The notes under the pieces were generated by a model. The model did not search any database. It had not been told where the DNA came from and was given only the letters and a program-made list of their open reading frames with translations. Shown piece by piece: positions 17,348-26,693 of a stretch of DNA of 64,000 bases. Position 1 is the first letter of the stretch; the number at the start of each line of letters is the position of its first letter. This DNA is from Pseudomonadales bacterium (GTDB taxonomy: Bacteria; Pseudomonadota; Gammaproteobacteria; Pseudomonadales; Halieaceae), in assembly GCA_024234855.1 (NCBI GenBank), contig JACKNN010000008.1, positions 1 through 64,000 on the forward strand, in the 5' to 3' direction. The position numbers were made by a program, and so were the translations under genes.

Positions 17348-17914
17348 GTGAGTATAAAGTCAGATAAGTGGATTCGCCGCATGGCTACCGAACACGCCAT
17401 GATAGAACCATTCGAGGCGGGCCAGGTGCGAACGGAAGGCGCGAACAGGCTTATCTCCTACGGCACCTCCAGCTATGGCTACGATGTGCGCTGCTCCCGC
17501 GAGTTCAAGGTGTTTACCAACATCAATTCCGCCACGGTGGACCCCAAGCATTTTGATGAGAACAGCTTCGTCGATGTAGTGGGCGACGTATGCGTCATTC
17601 CCCCCAACTCCTTTGCGCTGGCCAGCACTGTCGAGTATTTTCGAATTCCGCGCAATGTTCTGACCATCTGCCTGGGCAAATCGACCTATGCCCGATGCGG
17701 AATCATCGTCAATGTCACGCCGCTCGAACCCGAATGGGAAGGCCATGTCACGCTGGAGTTTTCCAATACCACCACCCTGCCGGCCAAGATCTACGCCAAC
17801 GAGGGTGTCGCCCAGATGCTGTTCTTCGAATCCGATGAGGTGTGCGAGGTCAGTTACAAGGACCGCGGCGGCAAGTACCAGGGGCAAACAGGGGTAACCC
17901 TGCCCAAGGCCTGA
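17348..17914 (+). CDS. dcd: dCTP deaminase
   Basis: 188-residue homotrimeric enzyme converting dCTP to dUTP, feeding dTMP synthesis. Family motifs are GTSSYGYDVRCSREFKVF, KSTYARCGIIVNVTPLEP and WEGHVTLEFSNT, the last holding the catalytic glutamate; the C-terminal lid ends KYQGQTGVTLPKA. The start is GTG; an overlapping ATG two bases earlier runs straight into a stop. Confidence 0.97.
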   Translation: MSIKSDKWIRRMATEHAMIEPFEAGQVRTEGANRLISYGTSSYGYDVRCSREFKVFTNINSATVDPKHFDENSFVDVVGDVCVIPPNSFALASTVEYFRIPRNVLTICLGKSTYARCGIIVNVTPLEPEWEGHVTLEFSNTTTLPAKIYANEGVAQMLFFESDEVCEVSYKDRGGKYQGQTGVTLPKA

Positions 17915-18006
17915 TACTATCGGGTGAGCCGACGCGACAGGGGAAGGGTAATCATGGTGGGCATTGGTGTTGAATCGGGGCCGGCCATACCCGCAGGTGC
18001 CGGTTG

Positions 18007-19353
18007 ATGCAGAAGATCCTCGAAGCGGTACTGGTTCCCTTCGTCGGCCTGCTGCTGGGTATTTTTTTTCGCAAGATAGAGATCACCGGCAGGGAGCATG
18101 TCCCCGCTGACGCGCCGGTCATCTACACCCCCAATCATATGAACTCTCTGGTCGATGGCCTGCTGGCCCGCACCTCGTTGCCGCGGGAGCCGCGGCCGCT
18201 GGCGTCGGTCACCCTGTGGGACATTGCGGTGCTGCGCCCGCTACTGGCAGCGGTGGGCGCGATTCCGGTTTATCGCCAGCAGGATTCAACCGTCCGCGGC
18301 CATACTGAACAGAACCAGGGTATGTTCTCAGCCTGCCACGACGCGTTGGCGCGCAATAGCTGCATCGTGGTTTTTCCCGAGGGCGAAAGCCACGCCGATC
18401 CGGCGCTGCGCAAACTCAAAACCGGGGTTGCCAGGATTGCGCTGGGTGCGGAACAACTGCGGGGCCCGCTGGGGGTGCGTATTGTTCCCGTGGGCTTGAA
18501 TTTTGACGCCAAGCAGAAATTTCGCTCGCGGGTCCTGATCTCCATCGGCGAGCCGATAGACCCCATCGCGGGCCTGGCCGAGGTGGATGCCCAATCCAGG
18601 GAATCGGTGGGTGGGGTGATGAGCCTGGTGGAGGCGGGGATCAAATCCGTCACGCTTAATTACCCGAGCTGGGAGGAGGCAACGCTGGTAGGGCGCGCCG
18701 CCGCGCTGTGCGATCAACGCACACAGGAGACGATGGAGCGGGACAGTCTCGCCAGTGAATTTTCGGTGCAGAAACAGCTGGCCGACGCCTACCTGCGAAC
18801 AAAGGAAAGCAATCCGCGGCGCATCGCCAGGATTATCGATGCCGTTAATGGCTATGATCGCCTGCTGCGCGTGCTTTCGGTCCGGCATGAGCACGTCGTG
18901 CAGGAGCACCCCAAACTACTGCAGGCGATCTACAGCCTGCGGAAATTATCGCTGTTCCTGGTGCGCCTGCCCCTCGCCCTGCTCGGTATCTTTCTCAATG
19001 GCCTGCCGTTTTTCCTGACCCGGCTGTTGAGCCGCCTGAGAATTCGCGCCGACCGGCAATCCACTGCCAAGCTGTTCGGGGGGCTTGTCCTGTACCCCCT
19101 GTGCTGGACGGCGCAGGCGCAATGGCTGGGGACCGAGGTGTTGTCCCCGTTGGTCTGGTGGCTGCTGGCGCCCCTGAGCGGCATCGCATCACTGCTGTTT
19201 CGCGAGCGCCACGCCCAACTGCTGGAGGAACTCAGGACTTACCTTAAACTCAACACTCATGCAGAGATGAGGCGGGAACTGGCCCAGCGGCTGGAGAATG
19301 TGCGTGTTGAAGTGGCCGAGCTGTTAGCGTTTGACGCGCAGCAGCGCCAGTGA
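18007..19353 (+). CDS. Glycerol-phosphate acyltransferase family protein (PlsC-like domain)
   Basis: 448-residue membrane-associated acyltransferase. The catalytic His/Asp block is TPNHMNSLVDGL, with five residues between His and Asp rather than the usual four; this spacing also occurs in the yeast Sct1/Gat1-type branch of the family. Block III is VFPEGESHADPALRKLKTG, and VPVGLNFDAKQKFRS follows. After the catalytic domain (about 1-210) comes a helical region, then two or three C-terminal membrane segments (about 310-400) and a Glu/Arg-rich tail. It probably acylates a lysophospholipid or glycerol phosphate at the inner membrane. A TTG codon precedes the ATG chosen. Confidence 0.82.
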   Translation: MQKILEAVLVPFVGLLLGIFFRKIEITGREHVPADAPVIYTPNHMNSLVDGLLARTSLPREPRPLASVTLWDIAVLRPLLAAVGAIPVYRQQDSTVRGHTEQNQGMFSACHDALARNSCIVVFPEGESHADPALRKLKTGVARIALGAEQLRGPLGVRIVPVGLNFDAKQKFRSRVLISIGEPIDPIAGLAEVDAQSRESVGGVMSLVEAGIKSVTLNYPSWEEATLVGRAAALCDQRTQETMERDSLASEFSVQKQLADAYLRTKESNPRRIARIIDAVNGYDRLLRVLSVRHEHVVQEHPKLLQAIYSLRKLSLFLVRLPLALLGIFLNGLPFFLTRLLSRLRIRADRQSTAKLFGGLVLYPLCWTAQAQWLGTEVLSPLVWWLLAPLSGIASLLFRERHAQLLEELRTYLKLNTHAEMRRELAQRLENVRVEVAELLAFDAQQRQ

Positions 19354-19361
19354 TGAGCGCC

Positions 19362-20123
19362 TTAGTCAGTCCCTACCGGCTCGCCATCGAGTGTCGCGCT
19401 GGTTATCGCCATCTCAACCCTGTCGCCATCCTCTATATGCACTGTTTTCACCATCAGGTAGTCCCATGAGGGAGCGAACCAGAGGTCGGATTTGCGGTCG
19501 GCGGTGGCATGCAGGCGTTCGTAGTGCAGGGTTGCCAGCGGACCCATCGGGGTCTGCAGGGTCTCTTTCCCGATCAGTACCAGGTGGGTGTCTTTCACTC
19601 TTTTGCTGTCGGCAACCCGCAGGGTGATATCGCGCGCTGCGAGGGGGTCTTTCAGCAGGGCCAGCCGCAGCTGCTCAACCTGGTTCATACGATCCAGGGT
19701 GTTGGCGGTGTAGGGGAGGTCGTACCAGGCGCCCTTGTACAGACTGGTGATCCTGTTTTCATCCGGTAAAAAATGCAGTTCCTGGCGGCGGCTTACCAGC
19801 CCTGTGCCCTGGTAGATGTAGGATATGGACAGTACCCTGTCATCCTCGACCCGGAATACGCTGATTTCGTGAAATCCCACCACCAGGATCTTGCCCCCAT
19901 TGGTGAGAACGTAGTGGCCGCTGCTGTCCGCTTCCAGCTTGCGGGTAATATTGAGGTCAAAGCCCCGGGCGGTGGTCCTGTACTCGGCGATGTAGGGGCG
20001 CAGGGCGGGGGTGGATTCGGCGGCGCTGGCCAGGCTTGCCAGCAGGGCAAAAAACAGCGCGACCAGCGTTTCAGCAGGTCTCCTGCGAATAGTCAACGCC
20101 TGTTGCCGGTATCGGCTCACCAT
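19362..20123 (-). CDS. DUF3108 periplasmic protein
   Basis: A protein of about 253 residues with a signal peptide (LVALFFALLASLASAAES) and a DUF3108 domain (YIAEYRTTARGFDLNITRKL to YLMVKTVHIEDGDRVEM). The function is unknown; the family often follows purN, as here. The first ATG lies 53 bases inside purN. A TTG at 20096 would remove nine residues and leave a tidier signal peptide, so the exact start is uncertain. It converges with the acyltransferase gene with only eight bases between them. Confidence 0.85.
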   Translation of the reverse strand: MVSRYRQQALTIRRRPAETLVALFFALLASLASAAESTPALRPYIAEYRTTARGFDLNITRKLEADSSGHYVLTNGGKILVVGFHEISVFRVEDDRVLSISYIYQGTGLVSRRQELHFLPDENRITSLYKGAWYDLPYTANTLDRMNQVEQLRLALLKDPLAARDITLRVADSKRVKDTHLVLIGKETLQTPMGPLATLHYERLHATADRKSDLWFAPSWDYLMVKTVHIEDGDRVEMAITSATLDGEPVGTD

Positions 20124-20736
20124 CCAGGAAAACTCCGTGCTCTGTCATCTGCAGGCGCTTGGTAACGAACCACTGTGCCGCCAGCGGGTAGATAAGATGC
20201 TCCTGCACAATGACCCGGGCGGCCAGCGACTCCGCGCTGTCCGTGGGGAGAACAGGTACCCGCGCCTGAATGATAGGTGGTCCGCCATCCAGTTCCAATG
20301 TGACAAAATGCACTGTTACGCCCGCCTCGCGATCCCCCGCGTCCAGGGCGCGCTGGTGGGTGTGCAGGCCGGGATACCTGGGCAGCAGCGAGGGGTGCAC
20401 ATTCAGCAGCCGGCCGCTGAAGGGCTGGATGAAGGCCGGGGTAAGGATGCGCATGAAGCCCGCGAGTATCACCAGGTCGACCTGCCACCGGGCGACTTCG
20501 GCGGCCAGGGCGGCGTCGAATGCCTCGCGGCTGGGAAAGTCGCGATGGTCGATGCAGCGGGTGGGAATGCCGGCGCCGTCCGCCAGCTGTAGTCCTGCGG
20601 CATCGGGGTTGTTGCTGATGACCACGCTGATGTCGGCTGCCAGCGCAGCGTCGGCGCAGGCGTCGATAAACGCCTGCAGGTTGCTGCCGCGGCCCGAGAT
20701 CAGGATGGCCAGCCTGGCCTTGCCATCGGCTGTCAC
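20071..20736 (-). CDS. purN: Phosphoribosylglycinamide formyltransferase PurN
   Basis: 221-residue folate-dependent GAR transformylase, third step of purine synthesis. LAILISGRGSNLQAFIDA is the phosphate-binding loop. LLNVHPSLLPRYPGLHTH contains the catalytic Asn and His, and TVHFVTLELDGGPPI the catalytic Asp. Its ATG overlaps the purM stop (ATGA), so the pair is translationally coupled. Confidence 0.97.
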   Translation of the reverse strand: MTADGKARLAILISGRGSNLQAFIDACADAALAADISVVISNNPDAAGLQLADGAGIPTRCIDHRDFPSREAFDAALAAEVARWQVDLVILAGFMRILTPAFIQPFSGRLLNVHPSLLPRYPGLHTHQRALDAGDREAGVTVHFVTLELDGGPPIIQARVPVLPTDSAESLAARVIVQEHLIYPLAAQWFVTKRLQMTEHGVFLDGEPIPATGVDYSQETC

Positions 20737-21773
20737 GACAGCAGTTCAACCCCGGCGTCGCCGGCGCTGATCCGGCCGATCTCCCAGGCCGGATGCCCGG
20801 CTGCCGCCAGCTGGGCGAGTGCGGTGTCGCGCTCAGCTGGGGCGACGCAGATCACCATGCCCACGCCGCAGTTGAAGGTGCGGTACATCTCCCGGGTGTT
20901 GACGTTGCCCTCGTCCTGTAGCCAGTGGAAAACCGGCGGCCACTGCCAGCTTGTGGTGTCGATCTGCGCCCGGCACCCGGCGGGAAGTACTCGCGGCAGG
21001 TTTTCCAGCAGGCCGCCGCCGGTGATATGGGACAGGGCTTTTACCTGCACCTGCTGGAACAGTGCAAGCAGGGCCTTGACGTAGATCGTGGTCGGGGCCA
21101 ACAGGGCCTGTCCCAGGGTGGCGTCACCCATAGGTTGCGCAAGGTCCGCGCCGCTGCGCTGCAGGATCTTGCGGATCAGGGAATAACCGTTGGAGTGCGG
21201 GCCACTGCTGGCGATGCCCAGTAACACATCGCCGGGCGCGACGGCAGTGCCGTCGATGATTTTTGACTTCTCCACCACGCCCACGCAGAAGCCCGCCAGG
21301 TCGTAGTCCTCGCCCTCGTACATCCCGGGCATCTCGGCCGTCTCGCCGCCCACCAGGGCGCAGCCGGCCAGTTCACAGCCGGCGCCGATACCGGTGACCA
21401 CGGCGGCGGCGGTATCGACGTGGAGGGTGCCGGTGGCATAGTAGTCGAGGAAAAACAGCGGTTCCGCACCCGCGACCACCAGGTCGTTGACACACATGGC
21501 CACCAGGTCGATCCCGATCGTATCGTGGATGCCCATGTCCATCGCCAGGCGCAATTTGGTGCCGACGCCGTCTGTGCCGGCAACGAGTACCGGTTGTCGA
21601 TACCCGGCCGGGATCTCGCACAGCGCGCCGAATCCGCCCAGGCCACCGAGCACTTCCGGCCGGGTGGTGCGCCGGGATACGCCCTTGATTCGCTCGACCA
21701 GGGCGTTGCCCGCATCGATATCGACCCCGGCATCCTTGTAACTGAGAGAAGCTTTGCCGTTGTCGTCTTTCAT
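20733..21773 (-). CDS. purM: Phosphoribosylformylglycinamidine cyclo-ligase PurM
   Basis: 346-residue AIR synthetase, fifth step of purine synthesis. SLSYKDAGVDIDAGNALVERIK is the typical N-terminus. LVAGTDGVGTKLRLA and MCVNDLVVAGAEPLFFLDY are ATP/substrate-site signatures, and HITGGGLLENLPRVLP lies in the C-terminal half. ATG 21773 is chosen, since the frame continues upstream into non-homologous residues. It heads purM-purN-DUF3108 and is divergent from the DUF2066 gene. Confidence 0.97.
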   Translation of the reverse strand: MKDDNGKASLSYKDAGVDIDAGNALVERIKGVSRRTTRPEVLGGLGGFGALCEIPAGYRQPVLVAGTDGVGTKLRLAMDMGIHDTIGIDLVAMCVNDLVVAGAEPLFFLDYYATGTLHVDTAAAVVTGIGAGCELAGCALVGGETAEMPGMYEGEDYDLAGFCVGVVEKSKIIDGTAVAPGDVLLGIASSGPHSNGYSLIRKILQRSGADLAQPMGDATLGQALLAPTTIYVKALLALFQQVQVKALSHITGGGLLENLPRVLPAGCRAQIDTTSWQWPPVFHWLQDEGNVNTREMYRTFNCGVGMVICVAPAERDTALAQLAAAGHPAWEIGRISAGDAGVELLS

Positions 21774-21928
21774 GGGGGGTATCCGCTGGCTTTTGGGTGT
21801 GGGTCCGAGGGCGGCTATTCTAGCGGCAATCCGCAGCCAGTTCATCCCGCCAGGGACAATTTTGCGCTTCCCCGCGGGGCTCACACTCCTGTTACAATGC
21901 GCCTTTTTCATCGGTCCGGGAGAACGAT

Positions 21929-22981
21929 TTGATCAAGCATATTGTGCGCAGCTTCGGTTTTGCGCTGGTGCTGCTGGGCGCCACGGGTGCGGCCTGGGCC
22001 GAGGTCATCAAGGATATGTACTCGGCAGAGGTGCCGGTAGCCGACCAGTCGCCCGCAGAACTGGCCCGGGCCTCGCGGCTCGCATTGTCGGAGGTGGTGG
22101 TGAAGGTCTCCGGCAGCGAGGCCGTATTGCGCAACCCGGTCATTGCGAGCGCCCTGGCCAGTGCCAGGAACCAGGTCCAGCGCTATTCCTACGGCGGGGA
22201 CCCGGCGGCGCCGCAGCAACTCGCCGTGCGCCTGCTGTTCGACAGCGCCTATATCACCGGACTGGTGATCGAGGCGGGTGCGCCGATCTGGACAGCGAGC
22301 CGGCCCGCGGTCCTGGTGTGGCTGGTGGTGGAAGACGCCGCCGGCCGGATATTCGTCAACCCGGATACCGCTCCGGCACTGGTCGCTACCCTGCGGGAAG
22401 AGTTTTCCCGCCGCGGTGTTCCCCTGCAGCTGCCGCTTTTTGACCTGGTCGATTCCGCCGCGCTGAGCCCTGACCAGGCCTGGAACCTGGATGATCCGGC
22501 TCTGGCACAGGCCTCCGCTCGCTACAGCCTGCAGAATGTCCTCAGCGGACGCTTGTCTTTGTTGGCAAACGGCAGCGCACAGGGGGAGTGGAGCTTCCGC
22601 AACGGGGAGGACGTCATCCGCCGCTCCGCGACGGTGGCGAGCGAGGCGCTGTTCCTGCGCGATGGCGCGGCGCTCGCGGCTGAAGCCATGGCTGCCCGCT
22701 ACGCTGTCGCGGCTACCGGGGCTGCCGAGGGCGGGGTTACACTGGCGGTGACGGGGGTGACGGCTTACGCCGACTACGCGGCGATCATTGCCTGGCTCGA
22801 AAAGCTGGAACTGGTGGAGCGGGCCAATGTCGAGTCGGTCAGTGGTGACACGATTACCCTGCGTTTGCTCGCACGGGCGGATGCGACCCAACTGGCGACC
22901 ACCATCGAACTCAACAAACACCTGGTGCCACTGGCGGTAGCCGGCCCCGGTGCCCAACTGAACTACCAATGGCAGAGATAG
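21929..22981 (+). CDS. DUF2066 domain protein, exported
   Basis: 350-residue protein with a signal peptide (IVRSFGFALVLLGATGAAWA) and a DUF2066 domain, recognised by ASRLALSEVVVKVSGSEAVL and the conserved neighbourhood beside purM and hda. The function is unknown; a periplasmic or envelope location is expected. The start is TTG at 21929, preceded by GGGAGAACGAT as ribosome site; no in-frame ATG would preserve the signal peptide. The 3' end overlaps the next gene by 13 bases. Confidence 0.85.
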   Translation: MIKHIVRSFGFALVLLGATGAAWAEVIKDMYSAEVPVADQSPAELARASRLALSEVVVKVSGSEAVLRNPVIASALASARNQVQRYSYGGDPAAPQQLAVRLLFDSAYITGLVIEAGAPIWTASRPAVLVWLVVEDAAGRIFVNPDTAPALVATLREEFSRRGVPLQLPLFDLVDSAALSPDQAWNLDDPALAQASARYSLQNVLSGRLSLLANGSAQGEWSFRNGEDVIRRSATVASEALFLRDGAALAAEAMAARYAVAATGAAEGGVTLAVTGVTAYADYAAIIAWLEKLELVERANVESVSGDTITLRLLARADATQLATTIELNKHLVPLAVAGPGAQLNYQWQR

Positions 22982-24051
22982 CGCCGGGGGGCCCGGCACT
23001 GCTCAATCGCTGGTCACTCGCCCTCGCGGCCGGTGTTGTCGCCACCGGGCTGTTTTACCTGCTGCAGCCCATTTTGCTGCCCTTTGTCCTGGGCGCCCTG
23101 GTCGCCTATCTGGGAGATCCCCTGGTCGATACGCTCGCACGGCGCGGGCTCAGCCGCACCCTGGGCGTGGTGCTGGTGTTCCTGGTCTTCACCGCACTGG
23201 TGGTGGCGGCGATGATTCTTGCAGTGCCCATGTTGCTGCACCAACTCGATCTGCTGGTGGCAAAGATTCCGGCGATTTATACCTGGTTTGCCCAGGAGGC
23301 GCTGCCCTGGGCGCAGCAGAAGTTCAATCTGACACTGGAGCGCCTGCCGCGGCTGGACTGGTCCGGCCAACTGGCCGATCACTGGCAATCCCTGGGCAAA
23401 ATGACCGCCCGGACCCTGGTGAAAGTGTCGGGTTCGGGTGCTTCCCTGTTACTGGGTCTCGCCAACATGGCGCTGGTGCCGGTAGTGGCATTTTACCTGA
23501 TGCGCGACTGGGACCTGCTGGTAGGCAGGTCGCTCGCCGTGCTGCCGGTGGTGTGGCAGGGTAAGGTGGCCGACATCGTCGGCGAGGCGGACGAGGTGGT
23601 CGGCGCCTTCCTGCGCGGCCAGTTCCTGGTGATGTGCGCGTTGGGGGCGGTCTATGGTTGTGGCCTGTGGCTGGTAGGTCTGCAACTGGCCCTTTTGCTC
23701 GGGGTGGTCGCCGGCCTGGCGAGCATCGTGCCCTACCTGGGGTTTACCGTCGGGGTGCTGGCCTCCTGCCTCGCCGCCTACGCCCAGTTCGGTGACTGGA
23801 CCATGTTGCTGTGGGTGCTGCTGGTATTCGGTGTCGGCCAGGTGCTGGAGAGTGTCGTCCTGACGCCGATACTGGTGGGGGACCGGATCGGCCTGCATCC
23901 CGTGGCCGTTATTTTCGCCCTCATGGCGGGCGGTCAGCTGGCCGGTTTTGTCGGGGTGGTGGTGGCGCTCCCGGTTGCCGCGGTCATCGCGGTATTCCTG
24001 CGACATGCGCTGGGCCACTACCGGGCCAGCGATATCTACGGCGGCAACTGA
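22969..24051 (+). CDS. AI-2E/PerM family membrane protein
   Basis: 360-residue polytopic protein of the AI-2E transporter family. An N-terminal helix pair (FYLLQPILLPFVLGALVAYL) is followed by a periplasmic or amphipathic region (about 90-150) and five or so C-terminal helices. LASIVPYLGFTVGVL and VVLTPILVGDRIGLHPVAVIFALMAG (split here across residues 240-325) are family hallmarks. Members are annotated as permeases or AI-2 exporters, but the substrate of this PerM-type member is unknown. Confidence 0.88.
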   Translation: MAEIAPGGPALLNRWSLALAAGVVATGLFYLLQPILLPFVLGALVAYLGDPLVDTLARRGLSRTLGVVLVFLVFTALVVAAMILAVPMLLHQLDLLVAKIPAIYTWFAQEALPWAQQKFNLTLERLPRLDWSGQLADHWQSLGKMTARTLVKVSGSGASLLLGLANMALVPVVAFYLMRDWDLLVGRSLAVLPVVWQGKVADIVGEADEVVGAFLRGQFLVMCALGAVYGCGLWLVGLQLALLLGVVAGLASIVPYLGFTVGVLASCLAAYAQFGDWTMLLWVLLVFGVGQVLESVVLTPILVGDRIGLHPVAVIFALMAGGQLAGFVGVVVALPVAAVIAVFLRHALGHYRASDIYGGN

Positions 24052-24753
24052 GTGACCCGCCACGGCCAACGGCAACTTCCCCTGCCGGTGCGGTTGCGGG
24101 ACGAGGCCACTTTCGATAATTTCCTGCCGACGCCGGCGACACAGGCCCTGCTGACCGCTCTGAAGGCCCAGGCTCAGGGTCGTGGCGAGGCAATTATCTA
24201 TATCTACGGCCCGGCCGGCGCGGGCAAGTCCCACCTGCTGCAGGCCAGTTGCCATCTCGCGGGTACCGGGGCCCTGTACCTGCCCCTGGGGGAAATGGCC
24301 GACCACTGCCCGGAGGAGGTGGTGCAGGGCATTGAAACCCTGGACCTGGTGTGCCTTGATGATGTGGACCGGGTGCTGGGGCGGGCGGACTGGGAACTGG
24401 CGCTGTTTAATCTGTATAACCGTGCCCGCCAGTGCGGCTGCGCCCTGCTGGTGGCAGGCAATGCCGCGCCGCGCGCCCTGGCTATGGCGCTGGCGGACCT
24501 GCGCTCGCGCCTGGCGTGGGGTATCGTCTACCAGTTGGCGCAGGCGGATGATGAGGAAAAAGTCGCCATACTGCAGTTTCGGGCCGCCCGCAGGGGCCTG
24601 GTGCTGAGCCGTGAGGTCTGCGGCTATGTCGTGTCCCGCTCGGTGCGGGAGATGGAAGCACTGCTGGCCCTGCTGGAAACACTCGATAATGCCTCCCTGG
24701 TGGAGCAGCGGGCTCTTTCAATTCCCTTCATAAAGTCGGTGCTGGGTTGGTGA
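24052..24753 (+). CDS. hda: DnaA regulatory inactivator Hda
   Basis: 233-residue AAA+ protein related to DnaA domain III that, with the DNA-loaded sliding clamp, stimulates hydrolysis of DnaA-bound ATP and prevents over-initiation. QLPLPV at residues 8-13 is the clamp-binding motif, GPAGAGKSHLL the Walker A and LVCLDDVDRVLG the Walker B. The C-terminal sensor-2 region includes SRSVREMEALLALLETLD. The GTG start directly abuts the stop of the PerM gene. Confidence 0.95.
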   Translation: MTRHGQRQLPLPVRLRDEATFDNFLPTPATQALLTALKAQAQGRGEAIIYIYGPAGAGKSHLLQASCHLAGTGALYLPLGEMADHCPEEVVQGIETLDLVCLDDVDRVLGRADWELALFNLYNRARQCGCALLVAGNAAPRALAMALADLRSRLAWGIVYQLAQADDEEKVAILQFRAARRGLVLSREVCGYVVSRSVREMEALLALLETLDNASLVEQRALSIPFIKSVLGW

Positions 24754-24823
24754 CCCGCCGGCGTATTGTTCCGGCCGATAGCGAAATATGACCAAAAAAT
24801 TGCGTGGAAATGGCTTAATCCGG

Positions 24824-24832
24824 TGTTATTCT
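24824..24832 (+). promoter_or_regulatory. Possible extended -10 of the OmpA-like gene
   Basis: TGT followed by TATTCT gives an extended -10 (TGn plus a 4 of 6 match) about 40 bases upstream of the start codon, in an AT-rich stretch that contrasts with the flanking genes. No good -35 accompanies it. Confidence 0.25.
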
Positions 24833-24872
24833 TCGCCGTTAGAAATCAACCAAGGACAGGAGTTCCTCAAAA

Positions 24873-25916
24873 ATGAAAAAACAGATTTTAGCTGCGGGCG
24901 TGGCGGCGGTAGGGTTTGTCTTTGCCGGCATGGCACAAGCCGAAGTACCTATCACCCTGAACGCCGGTGTGGCGCACTGGTATTTCTCCAGCGACCGCGA
25001 CCTCAGCAACATGAACTCCCCCTGGGCCGGTCTGGAATGGGCTTTTAACGACCAGTGGGCGACCGAAATCTCGTTTACCCAGGACGACGCCAACAATGAG
25101 GCCTACCCCGGCACCAATACCGAGGTGACCCTGGCAAACCTGGGCATGAAGTACTACGCTGGCAGCTATATTGTCGACCCGTCAGCAGGCGCCATGAGGC
25201 TGCGCCCCTACGCAGTGCTGGGTGCTGGTTATTTCTCCACTGATCCCAATCGCGCAGGCGGCGAGAAAAATGATGACACCACCGTCAATGCCGGCCTCGG
25301 CGTGCGCTGGATGCTGACCTCGCGCTTCAGCGCCAGCCTGGATGGTCGCACTGTCTACAACGTGGACAAGAGCAACAACGATACCATCGCCTACCTCGGC
25401 CTCAACTATTACCTGGGTAACGTCAATCCCCCGCCGACCCCGGCACCGACCGCCTGTGCGGATGAAGACGGCGACGGCGTATGTGATGAAGTGGATGCCT
25501 GCCTCGGCACCCCGCCCAACACCCGTGTAGACGCCACCGGCTGCCCGCTGCCTGTCGCCCAGGTGGCCTCCATCAAGCTGAAGGTGAACTTCGCGTTTGA
25601 TTCATCCGTGGTGCAGGAGCAGTACTTCACCGACCTGGGTGAACTGGCCAAGTTCCTCAAGCGTTTTGACCAGGTGGATGTGAGCATCGACGGCTACACC
25701 GACAGCGTCGGCGCCGATAGCTATAACCAGCAACTGTCACAGCGCCGTGCCCAGGCTGTTGTTGATATGCTGGTCAAGACTTACGGTATCGCACCCTCAC
25801 GCCTGAAGGCGGTAGGTTACGGTGAATCAAACCCGGTTGCCAGCAACGATACTGCTGAAGGCCGTGCCGAGAACCGCCGTGTAATGGCTTCACTGGAAGT
25901 CGAGTACTCGGAGTAA
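24873..25916 (+). CDS. OmpA family outer-membrane porin/peptidoglycan-binding protein
   Basis: 347-residue protein with a clear Sec signal peptide (MKKQILAAGVAAVGFVFAGMAQA), an eight-stranded OmpA-type beta-barrel (about 24-185) and a Pro-rich hinge (NPPPTPAPTACADE). A single thrombospondin type-3-like calcium repeat (DEDGDGVCDEVD) follows. The C-terminal OmpA domain binds peptidoglycan: NFAFDSSVVQ, VSIDGYTDSVGADSYNQQLS and GYGESNPVASNDTAEGRAEN. It anchors outer membrane to cell wall and is probably abundant. The ribosome site is strong (AGGACAGGAG). Confidence 0.94.
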   Translation: MKKQILAAGVAAVGFVFAGMAQAEVPITLNAGVAHWYFSSDRDLSNMNSPWAGLEWAFNDQWATEISFTQDDANNEAYPGTNTEVTLANLGMKYYAGSYIVDPSAGAMRLRPYAVLGAGYFSTDPNRAGGEKNDDTTVNAGLGVRWMLTSRFSASLDGRTVYNVDKSNNDTIAYLGLNYYLGNVNPPPTPAPTACADEDGDGVCDEVDACLGTPPNTRVDATGCPLPVAQVASIKLKVNFAFDSSVVQEQYFTDLGELAKFLKRFDQVDVSIDGYTDSVGADSYNQQLSQRRAQAVVDMLVKTYGIAPSRLKAVGYGESNPVASNDTAEGRAENRRVMASLEVEYSE

Positions 25917-25922
25917 ATTTTC

Positions 25923-26693
25923 TCAGTCCAGCTGGAAGCCATCGGCGTCCAGCTGGCAGGGAAAACTCTCCCGATAGTTTTGCAAGGCGGCGCCGCTCAG
26001 GATCACCCTGGCGGCGCCGTTTTCGTTTGTCATGTCGCTTAACACCGAGCCATCCGCCGCGATAGCCATGCTGTCCCCGCTGTAATCCAGCCCCCTGGCA
26101 TCACTGCCGATACGGTTCACCCCCACCACGCAAGCCAGGTTTTCGATCGCCCGGGCCACCAGTAACTGGCGCCAGTGCAACCTGCGTGCAGACGGCCAGT
26201 TGGCGACATACAGCGCGAGGTCGTAGTCCTCGCGATTGCGGCTGAATACCGGGAAGCGCAGGTCATAGCACACCTGCAGGAGGATGCGCCAGCCGCGCCA
26301 CCGGACGACAACCCGGTCAGCCCCGGGCAGGTAGCGGTTGTGCTCCCCCGCCATACGAAACAGGTGGCGCTTGTCGTAGTGGGTGACTCCCTGGGGAGTC
26401 GCGAACAACAGACGGTTATAGACACCGCCTTCCGCCTGCACGGCAATGCTGCCCGCCAGGGCGCAATCCAGGCGTGTTGCGAGTTCGTGCAGCCATTGCT
26501 CGGTGTCCCCGCCCGGCGGTTCGGCGTTCCCCAGGGCGTTCATGGAAAAGCCGGTGGTGAACATCTCCGGCAGCACGATAAGGTCGGTGGCCGCTTCCAG
26601 CCCGGCGATGATCCCGCCGATCTGCTGCCGGTTGTCCGCAGGCTGCTCCCAGGCCAGCTCACACTGGATCAGGGTGACGCTCAAATCTCGCAT
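25923..26693 (-). CDS. Nitrilase-family omega-amidase (YafV-like)
   Basis: 256-residue carbon-nitrogen hydrolase. The Glu-Lys-Cys triad is visible in VLPEMFTTGFSMN (Glu), HYDKRHLFRMAGE (Lys) and LLQVCYDLRFPVFSR (Cys). Close resemblance to YafV/Nit2 points to hydrolysis of 2-oxoglutaramate or 2-oxosuccinamate to the keto acid and ammonia. It overlaps the upstream aminotransferase gene by 13 bases. Together they would form the glutamine transaminase/omega-amidase pathway, in which the amidase pulls transamination forward. Confidence 0.9.
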   Translation of the reverse strand: MRDLSVTLIQCELAWEQPADNRQQIGGIIAGLEAATDLIVLPEMFTTGFSMNALGNAEPPGGDTEQWLHELATRLDCALAGSIAVQAEGGVYNRLLFATPQGVTHYDKRHLFRMAGEHNRYLPGADRVVVRWRGWRILLQVCYDLRFPVFSRNREDYDLALYVANWPSARRLHWRQLLVARAIENLACVVGVNRIGSDARGLDYSGDSMAIAADGSVLSDMTNENGAARVILSGAALQNYRESFPCQLDADGFQLD

